Source: Areca catechu
Lineage: Eukaryota; Streptophyta; Magnoliopsida; Arecales; Arecaceae
Reading direction: 5' to 3'
Length of the DNA: 64,000 nt
Assembly (NCBI GenBank): GCA_021397845.1
Contig: CM038038.1
Coordinates: forward strand, 72,090,748-72,154,747
In this document: positions 55,775 to 64,000 of the stretch, piece after piece
How positions within the stretch are numbered: the first letter of the stretch is position 1
How the letters are laid out: each line of letters starts with the position of its first letter
Notes under the pieces: generated by a model
What the model was told of the DNA's origin: nothing
Database searches by the model: none
What the model saw: the letters and a program-made list of their open reading frames with translations, nothing else
Translations under genes and position numbers: made by a program

Positions 55775-55779
55775 ACAAG

Positions 55780-55819
55780 TAATCTCTTTGTAGAGACAAC
55801 AGCATCGAGGAGGTTGAGC
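55780..55819 (-). pseudogene. Tat protease-RT spacer piece
   Basis: Forty bases between two insertions. Sense: PGLNLLDAVVSTKRLL, continuous in frame with FPTRCGI at 51767 once C and one ACAAG are removed, and with ILG at 57473 on the other side (one stop at the join). Confidence 0.85.
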
Positions 55820-55824
55820 CCAGG

Positions 55825-57467
55825 TGATGCAGAATGAAAGCTCTGATACCAAAATGATGCAGAATGAAAGAAGAGATGATGCGATGCGGAAATAAATTAA
55901 GATTAATTCTTTTTTTTTTATATATTTTCAGAAATTGGCTTTGACTCAAAGGAAAGCTAAACTAAATTGAAAGAAACTAGGTAATAATTGAAAGCACAAT
56001 TTAAAAGAAACTAGGTTATCAGAGTGGTTCAGAAGTAACGGATCGCTGGGGGTTGAGAAACTCCCAGACCTAGGGTTTCGCTCTGAACTTTCAACAGGAC
56101 AGAAATAAAGAGAAGAGATGGGTTACCGACCAGACAGTGATCTTCACAGAGTTTGGTGGAAGAACTCTCTTGAGCAGATTGTTGGATCCTCAGATTCGGA
56201 TATCTTCGCAATGGATCCTCCAATACTGGTCCTGTGGCTGAGTCGGCTTCTCCTGAACTCAAGATCTGGAAAAGAAGAAGAACAAGTGATGGAATCAGAT
56301 ACTCAAGGAAGGATTTACCAGATTGAAGAACTTGAAAGCTGATGTTGCTGAAATCCGGATTCTCCTAAAGGTTGATCTGGCTCCCTCTGGAATTTGCTCT
56401 GAATCTGAGGTATCCGGACTGGACCCGGATGCTGGGGTCGGCCTTGACTTGAAGAGAGTGGCCGTGAGAGGTGGGATAGGCTAGGGTTTGGTGGAAAGAA
56501 GAGGATGATGGGCGGCTAGGGTTTGGGAGTGAAGTGGCTAACCTAGGGTTTGGGATTTTGGAGATCTCACACCTCCTCAAGGTTCCTGGGGAACCCGGAT
56601 TTACTCCCTCACGGAGCTCAACACCTAGATGCAAGTGCGGAAGAGAGAAAACACAGAGTTTGCTCACACAAAAATTTGAATTCATCCATCAGATTTCTTT
56701 AAAATTTACAAGAGGGGCTTAATTTATAGGACTTTACAAGAGAATAGGGTTTTACATCTTCCCATGTGGGACTAAAGGAGGGGATCTTCAAATTAGGTTT
56801 GTAGGATCAATCCATACACATATGGCCGGCCAAAGGTTCCAAAAAAAGTGGATTGGAGGTTTTAAAAGGAAGGTAAGTGGCGCCTCCTAGCCTTGTTCTT
56901 CAAGAGAGAATTTCATTCCTTCCATGGCTCAACTCTTTTGGACTCCTCCTTTTCTTTCTCCCTAAGTCATGGTTCTTCCCATCATTGCTTTGGGCATTTT
57001 TGGCATGGAATGGGCGCCCCCTTGAAGTACTCTCCAAGAAGAGTTTCTTTCTTTTCATAGCTTGGCTCTTATGGAATATTGTGGGCCACCCCCTTGAATT
57101 GTGGATCCCAGATTGCTTTCTCCGCAAATGGCGCATGAGAGAAGGGACCTGCTATCTTGTAGTGTGGGGACCAGAGCATACTGGATGGAGATGTGGCACC
57201 CCCTGGACTCAGGCGTGTGGCTGGGAGTGTGGCGCCCACTTGCTAGGCCTTGGGAGAAAATGTGACACCCCAGGTTGAAGTCCTAGACCACTACTGAGTC
57301 AACATGACTCAACAAAAATAAATTGCAGGGAATACAGACTCAAGCTAAAATTGAGTTGATCAAGTCAACCCTTATTACAAACCAGAAAACCCTAATTCTT
57401 CGGGCAAGGTCAACCAGAGATCCAGATGGAGCTCTGAAGTCTTCTTCTGAGTCTGGTGCCCGCACCA
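55825..57467 (-). mobile_element. Family-A LTR plus PBS tail, copy 2
   Basis: A complete family-A LTR (55855-57467, minus) is followed in sense by three bases, TGGTATCAGAGC (55851-55840) and the last 16 bases of the LTR (55840-55825). CCAGG lies on both sides (55820-55824, 57468-57472). There is no internal region. The structure is as at 38630-40305. Here the 16-base tail is identical to the end of its own LTR. Removing it restores the Tat frame. Confidence 0.9.
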
Positions 57468-57472
57468 CCAGG

Positions 57473-57856
57473 TTAGCCCAAAATCGCGTTGTAGGCCGAA
57501 GGAAGCCTGACAACCATGAACGTCATCATGATGGTACTCTGCCGAGGTGGGGTCCCAGTAGTAACTGGAAGAGTGATTTCTCCCTCTATCCTTATGGAGT
57601 CTCCTATGAAACCAACAAGAGGAACATGCACAGGCTTGAGCTGAACAGAAGAAAGATTCATCTTGGAGAAAGCATCGTAGAAAAGCACATCCATGGAACT
57701 TCCACTATCTACCATGATGTGTTTTACAAGATGCTTTGCGATCGTCATTTCGTCGACCACAGCATCATTATTTACATTTTTCTCCCCATCTTCTCCTTCC
57801 CTCATAAAAGGGAGTTCAACCTCAGGATGCTCTGCCCCCCGAGCCCTCTTGGGCAC
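57473..57856 (-). pseudogene. Aspartic protease of the Tat element
   Basis: An open minus-strand stretch of about 127 codons with the active site HIMVDSGSSMDVLFYDAF (DSG intact), then LVGFIGDSIRIEGEITLPV and the closing PSAYNAILG. The protein would cut the Gag-Pol polyprotein. It follows gag in the same direction and is cut at 57472 by the family-A insertion. Confidence 0.9.
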
Positions 57857-58070
57857 ACGCTTGGCTCCCTAGCATATCATCCCCACTGGATTCTCAGTAG
57901 GGCGATTGTCGACCACTGGGACTGGTGGGAGGGCGACGAGCGCCTAAGATTCTGCTCGAGGTCTGCCCCCGACATATCTTCCGAGGTAGCCCCTCTTGAT
58001 GAGCTCTTCGACCTCCCACTTGAGATTGTGGCATTCCTCGATGTCGTGGCCGTGGTTGCGGTGGAAACGG
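57857..58070 (-). pseudogene. Gag C-terminal end of the Tat element
   Basis: Sense from 58070: RFHRNHGHDIEECHNLKWEV, then EELIKRGYLGRYV, the conserved end of Tat gag (His/Cys-rich block followed by the basic-aromatic RRGYLG motif). A stop lies near 57955. The rest of gag is separated by the family-A element and lies outside the window. Confidence 0.85.
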
Positions 58071-59707
58071 TGGTGCGGGAACCAGACTCAGAAGAAGACT
58101 TCAGAGCTCCATCTGGATCTCTGATTGACCATGCCCGAAGAATTAGAGTTTTCTGGTTTGGAATAAGGGTTGACTTGATAAACTCAATTTTAGCTTGAGT
58201 CTGTATTCCCTGCAGTTTATTTTGTTGAGTCATGTTGACTCAGTAGTGGTCTAGGACTTCAACCTGGGATGTCACATTTTCTCCCAAGGCCAAGCAAGTG
58301 GGCACCACACTCCCAGCCACACTCCCAGCCACACGCCTAAGTCCAGGGGGCGCCACATCTCCATCCAGTAGGCTTTGGTCCCCACACCACAAGATAGCAG
58401 GTCCCTCCTCTCATGCGCCACTTAAGGAGAAGACAATCTGGGAGCCACAATTCAAGGGGGCGGCCAAGGTGTTTCCATAAGAGCCAAGCTATGAAAAGAA
58501 AGGAGGAAAACTTAGGGAGGAAGACTAGGAGGCGCCCAAGTAATTCCAAATAAAACCAGGTATAAAATGAAGGAAATTTCTCTTGAAGTGCAAGGTTAAG
58601 GAGGCGCCCAAATACTTCCAAATAAGACCAATCATGGAAGGAAAAATATTTTTTCTTGAAGATCAAGGCTAGGAGGCGCCACCCACTTTCCTTTTGAAGC
58701 CACAAATCAACATTTATGGAATCTTTTGGCTAGCCATAAGTGTAGGGATTGATCCTACAATCCTAATTTGAAGATCCCCTCCTTTAGTCCCACATGGGAA
58801 GATGTAAAACCCTACTCTCTTGTAAAGTCCTATAAATTAAACCCTTCTTGTAAACTTTAAAGTAATCTGATGAATGAATTAAAATTTTTGTGTGAGCAAA
58901 CTCTGTGTTTTCTCTCTTCCGCACTTGCATCCAGGTGTTGAGCTCCGTGAGGGAGTAAATCCGGATTCCCTAGGAACCTTGAGGAGGTGTGAGATCTCCA
59001 AACCCCAAACCCTATGTTAGCCACTTCACTCCCAAACCCTAGCCGCCCATCATCCTTCTCTTTCCACCAAGCCCTAGCCTATCCCACCTCTCACGGCCAC
59101 TCTCTTCAAGTCAAGGCCGGCCCCAGCATCCGGGTCTAGTCTGGATACTTCAGATCCAGAGCAATTCCCAGAGGAAGTCAGATCAGCCTCCAGGAGAATC
59201 CGAATTTCAGCAACATCAACTTTCAAGTTCTTCAATCTGGTAAATTCTTCCTTGAGTATCTGATTCCATCACTTGTTCTTCTTCTTTCCCAGATCTTGAG
59301 TCCAGGAGAAGCTGACTCAGCCACAGGACCAGTATTGGAGGATCCATTGCGAAGGTATCCGAATCCGAGGATCCAACAATCTGCTCGAGAGAGTTCTTCC
59401 ACTAAACTTTGTGAAGATCACTGTCTGGTTGGTAACCCATCTCTTCTCTTTATTTCTGTCATGTTGAAAGTTCAGAGCGAAACCCTAGGTCTGGGAGTTT
59501 CTCAATCCCCAGCGATCCGTTACTTATGAACCACTCTGATAACCTAGTTTCTTTTAAATTATGCTTTCAGTTATTACCTAGTTTCTTTCAATTTAGTTTA
59601 GCTTTCCTTTGAGTCAAAGCCAATTTCTGAAATTATAAAAAAAAAAAAAAGAGAATTAATCTTAATTTATTTCCGCTTCGCATCATCTCCTCTTTCGTCC
59701 TGCATCA
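58071..59707 (+). repeat. 5' LTR of family A (1637 bp)
   Basis: It begins TGGTGCGGGAACCAG and ends CGTCCTGCATCA. A TATA-like CTATAAATTAA lies near 58830-58840. About 72-bp modules lie in U3 (58459-58680). It is the reverse of the LTR at 55855-57467. Confidence 0.93.
58459..58680. repeat. 72-bp U3 modules in the family-A LTR
   Basis: The word GGCGCC (or GGCGGC) returns at 58459, 58531, 58603 and 58675, each followed by a similar A/G-rich stretch (CCAAGT.ATTCCAAATAA...). This is an imperfect tandem with a 72-bp step. The copies at 48589 and 55855 have related modules. Confidence 0.75.
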
Positions 59708-59711
59708 TTTT

Positions 59712-59723
59712 TGGTATCAGAGC
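59712..59723 (+). other. Primer-binding site of family A
   Basis: TGGTATCAGAGC, a perfect match, four bases after the LTR. Confidence 0.94.
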
Positions 59724-60609
59724 CCAGTCTAGGGTTTCTGTTTTGCTTGCTTGTTTTAAGTCTCTCTCCTTTTTACTTTGTCTGCTCGAAGTAGACTCCC
59801 CAGGACGTCCGGTCCTAGGAACGAAGCGTGGTGCTAACCCCTCTTCCCATTCCACGGGGTGTTCCTAGGGCATGTAGGGGATCCGTTGGGTTACAACTTC
59901 ATAGCAGGAATTGTAAACGGGGAAGCACCCTGTTTTCAGTCCATAACTATCCTGTTACAGGAATTGTTTCTCAGTGCAGGTAACTCCAAATTACATGATT
60001 TTTATTTTGCTGGAACCAGTATAATTGAATATACTTTACATAATTTTTCTGTAATTTATTGGTTTCCGTGAAATTTTTGAGAGTTAAATTATTGCAACTC
60101 TATTTTTATGTTCTGCAATGCAATTATTTTGAGTGAACATCTCCTAATTCATCCTAAGGGCATTTGAGCATCTAAGATAAGGGGAGGAGTTGATAACCTT
60201 TCCTTAGTCCAAAACCACCACCCACTCATTCGATCCTAAGCCTAACTTTAAAATTTATTAGACTTAATTTGCTCTAGTAGGCTAGGGACATCAACAAGTC
60301 GGGTCAAGGCTAGTGTTGAGTCAGTTTGTCTAGTTACTCTGTGTGTGCTTTGTACTCAGTGTCTAGAACGGTGCTTCAAGGACTACGTCCCGAAGGGCTT
60401 GTGTGCTGGTCCGCCTACCTGGCCAATCACTGATTGGTGTCTAGGATTGGCAATTAGGGACCTAACACTCCCCTTACACCTGCCTGGCTAAGTCCCGAGT
60501 TACTACAAGCTAGCTTGCCAGTCTGATTGGGCATCTAGTTTGGTCTCTAGGTCTAGTTAGCCCGTAGTCGTTCAGTTGAGTCTCATTTTGTGTGTTTGCT
60601 TGCATCATC
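59724..60609 (+). other. Leader of family A
   Basis: Non-coding, with a T-rich part (59990-60130) and the CCTGGCTAAG-type words also seen in the E1 leader. No gene. Confidence 0.75.
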
Positions 60610-61640
60610 ATGTCTACCCGGAATGGAGTACCCTACCAACCTGGTCAAACACAACCTGATTTAGAGGCCATGGTTAGAGCTCTTACCGAGAGTATGAACA
60701 AATTGAGTCAGGATGTGACTGCCACTATTGCCCAGTTTAAAGAACAAGTCCATGAGAATTTTGCCCAGCTTAGGGATCGAGTCCAAGTACTTGAGGAACC
60801 TAGGCATCAGAATTGGACTCCTGACCCAGGTTTTAATGTGCCTTAACCTCACCCACACCAAGAGCCTAGAAGACCTTTATATAAAGATCCTAAACCTAAT
60901 CATAGGAGGCCTGACCCAGAACCTGAAGATAGAGATGATAGGTTCATTCGGAACATCAAATTAGATGCACCCACTTTTGATGGTAGCTTAAACCCTAAGG
61001 TGTATTCTGATTGGGAGGGTGAGATGGACCAGTACTTTGAGTGGTATGCCATGTCTGAGGAAAGGAAGTTCACGTTTGCCAAGATGAAGTTAGTATGTCA
61101 AGCTAGGTTATACTGGGGGAACATTGAGCTAACCACTAGAAGACGAAATGTAGAGCCCATAACCACTTGGCAGGGTATGAAAGAGAAACTTAGAGATAAG
61201 TACCTACCCATTTCATACCAGCAGAATCTGTTAGACCAATGGCAGACTTTGAAACAAGGGAACCGATCTGTATCAGACTACATAACCACCTTTGATGAAT
61301 ACCTGATGAGATGTGATATGAGTAAATCCCATGAGTCACTTTGTCTAGGTTTAGGGCTGGACTTAGGGAAGACATAAAGAGGGAGTTGTTTCTGAGAGAG
61401 GTTACTGACCTAGACCAAGCCTATCAGATTGCACTGAACACTGAGAAATTTCAGAGAGGACCTATGCCTTCTAGGGTTAGTGCCCCAATCCCAAGAAATG
61501 GACCTAGCCAAGTTACCCCTAGCAAGTCTAATCAGGGTATTCCCACCCTAGGCCCATGGACAAAGGTAAGGCACCTGACACCCAGAGAACCCCTAGTATC
61601 ATCTATTTTAAGTGCCAGAAGCCCGGTCATATCTCCAACC
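60610..61640 (+). pseudogene. Gag of family A
   Basis: The Met codon at 60610 opens MSTRNGVPYQPGQTQPDL, then a coiled-coil stretch (MNKLSQDVTATIAQFKEQ). The retrotransposon gag core follows (about 60950-61330: LDAPTFDGSLNPKVYSDWEG, KLVCQARLYW, TWQGMKEKLRDKYLP). TAA at 60844-60846 interrupts the frame. Frameshifts near 61345 and 61556 precede the zinc knuckles, which lie in the pol frame. The earlier Met at 60592 adds six residues and is less likely as start. Confidence 0.9.
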
Positions 61641-63127
61641 AGTGCACAGCCATAGCTTGTTTTAAGTGCCACAAGGTAGGTCATGTTTCTAGCCAGTGCC
61701 CTCGTAGATCCCTTTACATAGAAGAAGCAGAAGAAGAGAGTTCCGGACCCAATGAAGAGTTTGAAGAAGAAGTTTATGAGGCCGGAATGAATTTGGTCGA
61801 TGAGTATGAAGGAGAGGAGGAATCCACAGAGTCTGACCAATTAGGGGTTGTGAGATGCATCCTATCCCAGAATAGAGTTCAGGAAGATTGGCATAGGACT
61901 AACATCCTACAGAATTTCCTTAAACTAGGGGATAAGGTTTGTAAAATCATCATAGATAGTGGGAGCTATGTAAATGCCATTTCTGCTAGCACTGTCAAAA
62001 TGTTAGGCTTAATCCCAGTCCCCCACCCCAACCCCTATAAGGTTTCTTGGATAGACTCTACCTCTATACCCATCCAGTCTAGATGTCAGGTCCAAATCCA
62101 AATGCAATCCTATCAAGAGAAGATTTGGTGTGACGTCTTGCCCATGGGGGTGAGCAGTATAATTCTTGGAAGACCTTGGTTGTATGATCATGATGCCACC
62201 CTCTTAGGAAAATCCAACACCTGTGTCTTTAGTTTTAATGGGAAGAAAATCACAATCCATTCAGTTCCTCCTAAGGACAAGGTAGCTAAAGGAACCAATA
62301 AGGTCAGAGAAATGAAGACTGGAGTGAACCTAATTAGTGCTAAGGATCTAGAACAGGAAATTCATAGTGGTTCACCTATTTGGATGTTGATTGCTAAGGA
62401 ACTTAGGACTCCTACACCCTCAGAGCCTCCTCAGGAAGTTAAACCTTTGTTAAAAGAATTTGAGGATGTTTTTCCCGAGGATCTGCCAGACCACCTTCCA
62501 CCTCTTAGGGATATCCAGCATTCTATAGATTTAGTCCCAGGAGCTACTTTACCCAACTTGTCCCATTATAGGATGAATCCATCTGAGCATAAGGAACTGC
62601 AAAAGCAGGTTAGAGAATTGTTGAGGAAGGGGTTCATTAGAGAGAGTCTTAGCCCTTGTGCAGTCCCTGCACTTCTAACCCCGAAGAAGGATGGCACGTG
62701 GAGGATGTGTGTTGATAGTCATTCCATCAACAAAATCACAATCAAGTATAGGTTCCCCATCCCTAGACTAGATGACATGCTAGATATGATGGCCGGTGCA
62801 ATGGTTTTTTCTAAAATTGATCTCAAGAGCGGCTATCATCAGGTTAGGATTAGACCAGGGGATGAGTGGAAAACCGCTTTCAAAACTAAGGATGGTCTCT
62901 ATGAATGGGTTGTTATGCCTTTTGGGTTGTCCAATGCCCCTAGTACTTTCATGAGGATTATGATCGAGGTACTTAGAGCTTTCATAGGGAAATTTGTAGT
63001 GGTCTATTTTGATGACATCCTGATCTATAGTAAGACCCCTGCAGACCACCTAGGCCACCTTAGACAAGTTTGCCAAGTTTTGAGGAATGATAGTCTCTAC
63101 GGTAATCTAAAAGGTGTGAATTCATGA
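61556..63127 (+). CDS. Family A pol, first part: zinc knuckles, protease, RT
   Basis: 523 codons without a stop. Residues 20-50: a knuckle whose first Cys is Tyr (YFKCQKPGHISNQC) and an intact one (CFKCHKVGHVSSQC). An acidic spacer of about 60 residues follows, then protease with IIIDSGSYVNAIS (DSG at 61955-61963) and IILGRPWL. RT follows from about residue 300: FIRESLSPCAVPALL, VDSHSINKITIKYRFPIPRL, FSKIDLKSGYHQVRI (first Asp), MPFGLSNAPSTFMRIM and VYFDDILIYSK (YFDD, 63005-63016). The frame ends by a one-base shift near 63110, within the RT connection. Catalytic residues are complete. The family's full protein would continue to integrase and chromodomain. Confidence 0.92.
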   Translation: MDKGKAPDTQRTPSIIYFKCQKPGHISNQCTAIACFKCHKVGHVSSQCPRRSLYIEEAEEESSGPNEEFEEEVYEAGMNLVDEYEGEEESTESDQLGVVRCILSQNRVQEDWHRTNILQNFLKLGDKVCKIIIDSGSYVNAISASTVKMLGLIPVPHPNPYKVSWIDSTSIPIQSRCQVQIQMQSYQEKIWCDVLPMGVSSIILGRPWLYDHDATLLGKSNTCVFSFNGKKITIHSVPPKDKVAKGTNKVREMKTGVNLISAKDLEQEIHSGSPIWMLIAKELRTPTPSEPPQEVKPLLKEFEDVFPEDLPDHLPPLRDIQHSIDLVPGATLPNLSHYRMNPSEHKELQKQVRELLRKGFIRESLSPCAVPALLTPKKDGTWRMCVDSHSINKITIKYRFPIPRLDDMLDMMAGAMVFSKIDLKSGYHQVRIRPGDEWKTAFKTKDGLYEWVVMPFGLSNAPSTFMRIMIEVLRAFIGKFVVVYFDDILIYSKTPADHLGHLRQVCQVLRNDSLYGNLKGVNS

Positions 63128-64000
63128 CCAGTAGAATTATCTTCCTTGGTTTTGTAGTAACCCCTGACGGCGTGGCTGCCGATCAAGAAAAGATTAGGTC
63201 CATAGTAGAATGGCCAAAGCCGACCAGTGTGCATGAAGTCAGAAGTTTCCATGGCTTGGCTACCTTTTATAGGCGATTCATCAAGGGGTTTAGTACTGTA
63301 GTTGCTCCTATCATAGACTGTATTAGAAAGGGAGAATTCCAGTGGACTAAAGCAGCCCATAAAGCCTTCCTGGATCTTAAGGATAGGATGACCCAGGCAC
63401 CCATTTTAAGGTTACCAGACTTTTCAAAAGTATTTGAGGTTGCCTGTGATGCTTCAGGAGTAGGTATAGGTGGAGTCCTAAGCCAAGAGAACCATCCCGT
63501 AGCATTCTTTAGTGAAAAACTTAATGATGCTAAGCTTAGGTATTCTACCTATGATAAGGAATTTTATGCGGTAGTGCAAGCTTTGCGTTACTGGAGACAT
63601 TATTTGCTACCGCAAGAATTTGTGCTGTTTTCGGACCATGAGGCTCTTAGATTCTTGAATTCCCAGAAGAAGCTTAACCCTAGGCATGCTAAGTGGGTAG
63701 AGTATATCCAGTCCTATACTTTTGTTTTGAAGCATAAGGCTGGGTCTGAAAATAAGGTAGCTGATGCCCTTAGTCATCGATCTTTGTTGTTGAATTCTGT
63801 TAGGGCTGAAGTCATAGGGTTTGAGCAAATCAAAGAGGAATATGAGTCGTGTCTGGATTTTAAGACTGTGTACCAGGATCTAACTCAAGGACCATCTAGT
63901 GACCATAAGGATTATACCCTTTTAGATGGCTTTATGTTCTTTAAGAATAGGCTTTGCATCCCTAGAACTTCTCTTAGGAAATTTTTGATTTGGGAAATTC
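63124..64000 (+). CDS. Family A pol, second part: RNase H and integrase start (open at edge)
   Basis: Open to the end of the window with no stop, about 292 codons, frame-shifted relative to the preceding part. It reads IIFLGFVVTPDGV, RSFHGLATFYRRFIKGFS, then RNase H with FEVACDASGVGIGGVLSQ (first Asp), RYSTYDKEFYAVVQALRYW (Glu) and LFSDHEALRFLN (Asp). HKAGSENKVADALSHR follows, and the first residues of the integrase zinc region come at the edge (LCIPRTSLRKFLIWEI). All visible RNase H catalytic residues are kept. Met 63124 is just the first Met after the shift; the protein really starts upstream. Confidence 0.9.
   Translation, partial: MTSRIIFLGFVVTPDGVAADQEKIRSIVEWPKPTSVHEVRSFHGLATFYRRFIKGFSTVVAPIIDCIRKGEFQWTKAAHKAFLDLKDRMTQAPILRLPDFSKVFEVACDASGVGIGGVLSQENHPVAFFSEKLNDAKLRYSTYDKEFYAVVQALRYWRHYLLPQEFVLFSDHEALRFLNSQKKLNPRHAKWVEYIQSYTFVLKHKAGSENKVADALSHRSLLLNSVRAEVIGFEQIKEEYESCLDFKTVYQDLTQGPSSDHKDYTLLDGFMFFKNRLCIPRTSLRKFLIWEI

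Larger units (their letters stand above)
42426..58070 (-). mobile_element. Tat-lineage Ty3/Gypsy element, multiply interrupted
   Basis: Minus-strand order from the right: gag end (58070-57857), protease, spacer, RT, RNase H, second RNase H, integrase ending 46825, 85-bp tandem array, and an antisense extra gene (42990-45160). RT before integrase is Gypsy; the second RNase H and the antisense gene are marks of the Tat lineage. Three insertions with matching TSDs split it, and the reading frame resumes across each. Its gag start and 5' LTR lie beyond the family-A element, outside the window. Its left limit is not fixed. Confidence 0.88.
58071..64000 (+). mobile_element. Family A: chromovirus-like Gypsy element, right end outside
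   Basis: 5' LTR (58071-59707), perfect primer site, 0.9-kb leader, gag, protease, RT, RNase H and the start of integrase to the window edge. It lies in the Tat gag; the flanking bases are AACGG (58066-58070), whose partner should stand after the 3' LTR beyond 64000. The copy has one stop and two frameshifts in gag and one frameshift in RT, so it is damaged but young compared with its neighbours. Confidence 0.92.

Noticed and set aside
57323..58198. 291-codon plus-strand frame
   Set aside because: Runs across an LTR end, antisense to Tat protease/gag, and into another LTR; a shadow of conserved minus-strand coding.
1..64000. Host genes, tRNA or rRNA genes, organelle DNA, DNA transposon transposases
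   Set aside because: None recognised in either strand; tRNA-like matches are only the 12-base primer sites.

Overview
The window is nuclear DNA of a flowering plant, and as far as I can read it consists entirely of LTR retrotransposons inserted into one another. Every protein domain I recognise belongs to Ty1/Copia or Ty3/Gypsy elements of plant lineages (UBN2-type and Sire-type Copia gag, chromodomain Gypsy, Tat-lineage Gypsy with a second RNase H). Primer-binding sites match the 3' end of plant initiator-Met tRNA, and target-site duplications (TSDs) are 5 bp. I found no host gene, tRNA, rRNA, CRISPR array or bacterial feature. The species cannot be named from the sequence.

Layout. 1-5647: an internally deleted chromodomain Gypsy element (E1, minus strand). 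5648-6913: LTR X, inserted in the reverse transcriptase of an old Copia. The old Copia is minus strand, with pieces at 6914-7327 and 31616-about 34100. It was split by Copia-1 (7328-31615, minus strand, TSD TTTAC). Copia-1 was hit twice: in its leader by a Sire-like Copia (Copia-2, 13730-25147, plus strand, TSD TGAGA/TAAGA), and in its 5' LTR by a non-autonomous LTR element (N, 28005-31456). 35099-43000 is unassigned older DNA holding a Copia-type solo LTR (36118-38508, TSD GCTTT), a family-A 'LTR plus tail' insertion (38630-40305, TSD CTATC) and a solo LTR (41039-42420, TSD TTCAG).

From about 42430 to 58070 runs one Tat-lineage Gypsy element on the minus strand. It has an antisense intron-containing extra gene (42990-45160) and an 85-bp tandem array (45722-46480) on the 3' side of pol. 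Its pol is broken by a family-A solo LTR (48589-50181, TSD ACTTG), a rearranged chromovirus insertion C (51773-55774, TSD ACAAG) and a second family-A 'LTR plus tail' insertion (55825-57467, TSD CCAGG). A family-A element on the plus strand (58071 to beyond 64000) sits in the Tat gag and carries the best preserved pol of the window.

How it works together: these are copy-and-paste elements. Gag forms the particle, protease matures it, RT/RNase H make cDNA primed from tRNA-Met at the PBS, and integrase inserts it. Almost every reading frame here has stops, frameshifts or lost catalytic residues, so most copies are dead. The main points of interest are: the twice-seen LTR + PBS + 16-nt tail structure; the cluster of RCCGAC (DRE/CRT-like) motifs in the Copia-2 LTRs; extra non-gag/pol genes in two unrelated lineages; the 85-bp array in the Tat 3' region; and the chimeric insertion C with a GC-rich segment of unknown origin.
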